A stretch of DNA of 13,690 bases from an uncultured Phycisphaerales bacterium (GTDB taxonomy: Bacteria > Planctomycetota > Phycisphaerae > Phycisphaerales > UBA1924), in assembly GCA_937891445.1 (NCBI GenBank), contig CALAFV010000019.1, positions 1 through 13,690 on the forward strand. The letters run 5' to 3'. Numbering within the stretch: the first letter of the stretch is position 1; each line of letters starts with the position of its first letter. This document shows, piece by piece, positions 12,053 through 13,690 of this stretch. Position numbers and translations under genes: made by a program. The notes beneath the pieces were generated by a model that saw only the letters and a program-made list of their open reading frames with translations, did not search any database and was not told the DNA's origin.

Positions 12053-13690
12053 CTACGGCACGAGCAGGCCGCCGGCCGCGATGGTCCCGTCGCGGCGAAG
12101 TTCCGCCCACAGCGCCCCGTCGGTCGCGGTGGTGAGCCAGCGCCGCCCTTCGCGGAGCGGGCCCCAGCGGCGATCGCCCGCGCGCCGCGGGCCGGTGGAC
12201 TGGAGGACGATTTCGGGTGACGCCGCGCGGACCAGCGAGGCGGCCGCGTCGTTGTAACTGCCGTGGTGCGGCACCTCCATGATCGCCGCGGAAAGGTCCT
12301 GCTCCCGCTCGAGCAGGAGCGGGATCGCGCCGCGCCCGGCGTCGCCGGTGAGCAGCAGGCTCCGTGGGCCGGCGCGCGTCGGGACCGTCACGAGGGCGAC
12401 CAGCGACGTGTCGTTCGCCGCCAGGCGCGTGGGCGCTCCCGGCTCATCGGGCGCCGGGGGCCACAGGAAACGGACCGTGGCGTCACCGATCTGGAGCGTC
12501 TCTCCCGCGCTGATGGCCCGAAGTTCCACACCGCGGGCCCGCAGTTCGCGCAGCAGCACGGCGGGCGCGCCCGACGGATCGGCCTCCGCCGCGGCCAGCA
12601 GCGCGGGCGTGACGAGCACGCGCCTGATCCCCAGCGGCCGGGCCACATCCGGCAGCGTGGAGAAGTGGTCGTAGTTGGCGTGCGTGACGACGGCGGTTCG
12701 CACGCGCCACGCCCCCAGCGCCCGCACGGCGCGCGGCAGTTCGCGCACGCCCAAACTCGGCCGGAGCGATCCGCAGTCCCAGAGCAAGGCGTCGCCGCCG
12801 CCGATGCCGCGCCCGCACCGCACGAGGTGGCACGCGCCGTCGCCGACGGCGAGCGTGTCGATGCGCAGCACGCCGCGCCACGAGAGCGCCGGACGCACGA
12901 AAACCTCGGCGGCCAGCCACGCCGCGGCGAGCGCAAGCAGTCCCCACATGAGCCGGTCGTCGCGGCGCCCGCGGCGGACGGCATAAAGGATGGCGCCCGT
13001 CGCCGCCGCGGCCCACGCGGCGCTGACGGCCGGGAGCGTCAGCGACGTCGCTTCCCAGTGGTCGAGCATTCGGACCGCTGCGCCAAGTGTCTCAGCCAGC
13101 CACGCCAGCGCCGCGCCCGCCCATGGCGCGAGCACAGGCACCATCGCCCCGAGCACGAGCGCCGCGTACCCGAGGATCAGCATCAGCGTGACGACCGGCA
13201 CGAGCACGACGCCCGTCAGCACCGCCAGCGGGCTGACGATCCCGGTGTGGTGCGCGATCAGCGGCGCGGCGACGGCCCAGCACAGGATGCTCGTGGAGAG
13301 CGCCCCTTTGACCAGCCCCCACGCTCCCCGCAGCAGCCGCACGGTTGGTACGCGCCGGTACGGGTCCACCGTGCCGCGCAGCGGCGTCCCCCAGAGGCGT
13401 GCGTGCCACGCCCGCCCGGTCCACAGCAGCACGGCGACGATCCCCGCGCTGAGTTGGAAGCCCAGTGACCACAGGTCCATCGGCCTCCACAAGATGAGGC
13501 CGGTGCACACCCACCCCAGGATGGTGAGGCGGTCGTAGCGTCGTCCGGCGGCTTCGGCCGCGAGCAGCGTCAGAACCATGAGTCCCGCGCGGAGCACCGG
13601 CGCTCCCGCGGGCACGATGAGCATGTACAGCGCCACCAGCCCCGCGACCGATGCGGCCTCGACCCCGCCGCGCTCGCCCGTCAGCCGCAC
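12053..13690 (-). CDS. comEC: ComEC/Rec2-family DNA uptake protein, C-terminal part (5' end off right edge)
   Basis: Inner-membrane channel that takes up single-stranded DNA during natural transformation. 545 residues are visible, starting at the window edge; the true start and N-terminal OB/DUF4131 region are outside. The first about 265 residues are the multi-helix Competence domain, with VLRAGLMVLTLLAAEAAGRR (about 32-51) and MDLWSLGFQLSAGIVAVLLW (about 71-90), typical of ComEC. A metallo-beta-lactamase-like domain follows from about 275: LLWDCGS, VVTHANYDHFSTLPDV (334-349), NDTSLVALV (426-434), LLLTGDA (445-451) and VPHHGSYND (473-481). ComEC usually has HxDxDH; here it is HANYDH. It converges on the secreted-protein gene with a 25-nt gap and no terminator hairpin in it. 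Together with the channel signature the MBL domain makes ComEC much likelier than a stand-alone hydrolase. Confidence 0.92.
   Translation of the reverse strand: MRLTGERGGVEAASVAGLVALYMLIVPAGAPVLRAGLMVLTLLAAEAAGRRYDRLTILGWVCTGLILWRPMDLWSLGFQLSAGIVAVLLWTGRAWHARLWGTPLRGTVDPYRRVPTVRLLRGAWGLVKGALSTSILCWAVAAPLIAHHTGIVSPLAVLTGVVLVPVVTLMLILGYAALVLGAMVPVLAPWAGAALAWLAETLGAAVRMLDHWEATSLTLPAVSAAWAAAATGAILYAVRRGRRDDRLMWGLLALAAAWLAAEVFVRPALSWRGVLRIDTLAVGDGACHLVRCGRGIGGGDALLWDCGSLRPSLGVRELPRAVRALGAWRVRTAVVTHANYDHFSTLPDVARPLGIRRVLVTPALLAAAEADPSGAPAVLLRELRARGVELRAISAGETLQIGDATVRFLWPPAPDEPGAPTRLAANDTSLVALVTVPTRAGPRSLLLTGDAGRGAIPLLLEREQDLSAAIMEVPHHGSYNDAAASLVRAASPEIVLQSTGPRRAGDRRWGPLREGRRWLTTATDGALWAELRRDGTIAAGGLLVP

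Noticed and set aside
12263..13468. A 401-codon plus-strand frame opposite comEC
   Set aside because: Low-complexity Arg/Gln/His composition. The opposite strand encodes the ComEC channel and MBL motifs.

Overview
This is a gene-dense, very GC-rich bacterial chromosome segment (roughly 70 % G+C by eye) with short intergenic gaps and many GTG/TTG starts. The protein types suggest a planctomycete of the Phycisphaerae kind. The clues are a ClpS with a Gly-rich tail and an Asp where the N-degron-contacting His usually sits, a LeuRS with a long connective insert, and a secreted caspase-fold-like protein. This lineage call is inference from remembered family features; no search was run. There are no rRNA or tRNA genes, CRISPR arrays, insertion sequences or phage genes.

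Layout: Positions 1-5467 are all on the minus strand. In transcription order they are pdxJ (vitamin B6), a DinB-family metalloprotein, a GNAT acetyltransferase, dapA (lysine/diaminopimelate), folC (folate) and the N-terminal third or so of leuS, which runs off the left edge. The first four are tightly spaced (26, 9 and 44 nt), each internal gene has a good Shine-Dalgarno, and they look like one transcription unit. A 273-nt gap precedes folC, and leuS seems to have its own promoter. Divergent from pdxJ is a GT1-type glycosyltransferase (5542-6852). It converges, with one base between stops, on an AbrB-type antitoxin / PIN-domain toxin pair (6854-7571, minus). A conspicuously AT-rich 163-nt gap separates this pair from a plus-strand pair: a small DUF2089-like helix-turn-helix protein and a three-helix membrane protein, overlapping by ATGA. 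Next come clpS and a D-2-hydroxyacid dehydrogenase (minus, 4-nt overlap). Divergent from clpS is a secreted ~700-residue protein resembling the gingipain/TIGR03790 caspase-like fold but without an evident His/Cys dyad. The right edge is the C-terminal part of comEC (DNA uptake channel plus metallo-beta-lactamase domain), minus strand, 5' end outside the window.

How it works together: the left block is housekeeping (cofactor, amino-acid and tRNA-charging enzymes). The middle is accessory (glycosyltransferase, toxin-antitoxin, small regulator/membrane pair). The right combines protein quality control (ClpS), an orphan secreted protein and competence.

The most striking non-coding pattern is a split in initiation signals. 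Four genes that appear to head transcription units (leuS, pdxJ, clpS, the secreted protein) lack a Shine-Dalgarno and carry a TANNNT box 5-8 nt before the start codon, as expected for leaderless mRNAs. Operon-internal genes have ordinary Shine-Dalgarno sites. I did not find a clear candidate for a wholly new multi-gene system. The best leads are the clpS/secreted pseudo-caspase divergent pair, the DUF2089/membrane pair with its strong promoter and palindrome, and the leaderless-promoter pattern.
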